From Clostridiaceae bacterium (GTDB taxonomy: Bacteria; Bacillota; Clostridia; DSM-8532), in the NCBI GenBank assembly GCA_012842645.1, contig DUSJ01000146.1:1-5472 (forward strand): a DNA stretch of 5,472 nucleotides, given 5' to 3'. This document shows, piece after piece, positions 4,883 through 5,472 of this stretch (its first letter is position 1; each line of letters begins with the position of its first letter). Below the pieces are notes generated by a model. The model ran no database searches, was not told the DNA's origin, and saw only the letters and a program-made list of their open reading frames with translations. The translations under genes were made by a program, and so were the position numbers.

Positions 4883-5472
4883 ACAGATTCCTCCTGTCTC
4901 CGGCCATCGGGCTTAAGAAAGTATATGGTATCCAGCTGCACTTTCTGTGCTACCCGCACAACATCGTCCATGGTAACGCGCTTGAGTTTTTCGGTCATGG
5001 AGTCGAAATCCTCCCCGCTTTCGATAAGATGCTGGCTGAGGAAGAAATCCACTATGCCTCGCTGGCTGTCCTGCATGGATTTCATACCGGTTTCGAGTGA
5101 TTTCAGGGTTGCTTCCAGGACTTCCTTGCTGAAATTGCCCTTTTTCATGGCTTCGACCTGTTCGAGGATGATATCCTCTGCACGTTCGCGGTTTCCGGCA
5201 TCTATCCCGCTCAGGATTATCATGAGCCCTTTGTATTTTTCAAGGACGGACTGGGCGTAATATGCAAGGCTGGCCTGTTCCCTGACATTCCTGAAAAGCT
5301 TGGAATGGGCGTCCCCGCCAAGGATGCCGTTGTATACAACCAGGGGATAGTAATCCTCGGACCCTGGATCTACGTGGGTCCTGAATCCCAGGCAAAGCTT
5401 GCCCTGGCTTACGTCCATATTTTCATGTATTTTTTTGACCTGCGTCACATCCTTGCTTTCCCAAGCGACAGA
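4879..5472 (-). CDS. ymfF: M16 family peptidase, YmfF-like, C-terminal half (cut by window edge)
   Basis: The frame is open to the window edge, so the gene starts upstream; 197 residues and the stop are present of an expected 420-430. An ATG occurs at 5448, but the frame continues past it through SVAWESKD and the fold would begin mid-domain, so it is not the start. Counting from the edge, QGKLCLGFRTHV (23-34), LGGDAHSKLFRNVRE (51-65) and SLAYYA (68-73) are typical of the M16 C-terminal domain. Arg 64 and Tyr 71, seven apart, match the substrate-binding Arg/Tyr pair of M16 enzymes such as insulysin. The N-terminal half, where an HxxEH zinc motif would lie, is outside the window; YmfF-type proteins often lack it. 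The ATGA overlap with the next gene suggests a heterodimer made in equal amounts. Confidence 0.88.
   Translation of the reverse strand, partial: SVAWESKDVTQVKKIHENMDVSQGKLCLGFRTHVDPGSEDYYPLVVYNGILGGDAHSKLFRNVREQASLAYYAQSVLEKYKGLMIILSGIDAGNRERAEDIILEQVEAMKKGNFSKEVLEATLKSLETGMKSMQDSQRGIVDFFLSQHLIESGEDFDSMTEKLKRVTMDDVVRVAQKVQLDTIYFLKPDGRRQEESV

Noticed and set aside
4664..5260. Plus-strand open frame of 198 codons across the two M16 genes
   Set aside because: It spans the junction of two coupled, well-supported minus-strand genes and has no recognisable domain or ribosome site.
1..5472. CRISPR array, insertion sequence, prophage or toxin-antitoxin module
   Set aside because: No spaced long direct repeats, transposase, integrase or small gene pair is present. 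The window is almost filled by core envelope and division genes.

Overview
The window looks like ordinary chromosomal housekeeping DNA from a Gram-positive, Clostridia-like member of the Bacillota. The evidence is strong AGGAGG-type ribosome binding sites, consensus housekeeping (SigA-type) promoter elements, a MraZ-headed division cluster with MraZ boxes, a YmfF/YmfH-type M16 peptidase pair, and intermediate GC content (judged by eye). A genus cannot be named from this alone. Every gene I can support is on the minus strand, so transcription runs from high to low coordinates.

In transcription order: (1) 5472-4879 is the C-terminal half of a YmfF-like M16 peptidase, open at the window edge. 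(2) 4882-3608 is a complete YmfH-like M16 zinc peptidase, coupled to the first gene by an ATGA stop/start overlap. (3) 3607-3470 is a spacer with a possible extended -10 promoter and a perfect 8-bp-stem hairpin. (4) 3469-2354 is lgt, prolipoprotein diacylglyceryl transferase, with an unusual acidic low-complexity tail of about 93 residues. (5) 2353-2266 is a short gap with a plausible promoter. (6) 2265-1135 is a RodA-like SEDS glycosyltransferase. (7) 1134-856 is an intergenic region with a 20-bp perfect palindrome, an intrinsic terminator, a near-consensus promoter and three 10-bp MraZ-box repeats. (8) 855-433 is mraZ, starting at TTG. (9) 414-1 is the N-terminal part of rsmH (mraW), cut by the window edge.

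The theme is cell envelope and division. Lgt lipidates preprolipoproteins, RodA polymerises peptidoglycan strands, and mraZ-rsmH opens the division and cell wall (dcw) cluster, which presumably continues to the left of the window. The terminator at 960-987 and the promoter at 904-932 separate the dcw unit from rodA. MraZ most likely represses its own operon through boxes that begin exactly at the predicted transcription start.

I see no CRISPR array, tRNA, rRNA, transposase or clearly novel system. The best second-look items are the MraZ operator layout, the complementary active-site residues of the M16 pair, the Lgt tail, the 20-bp palindrome, and a hairpin resembling a dispersed Firmicutes palindrome.
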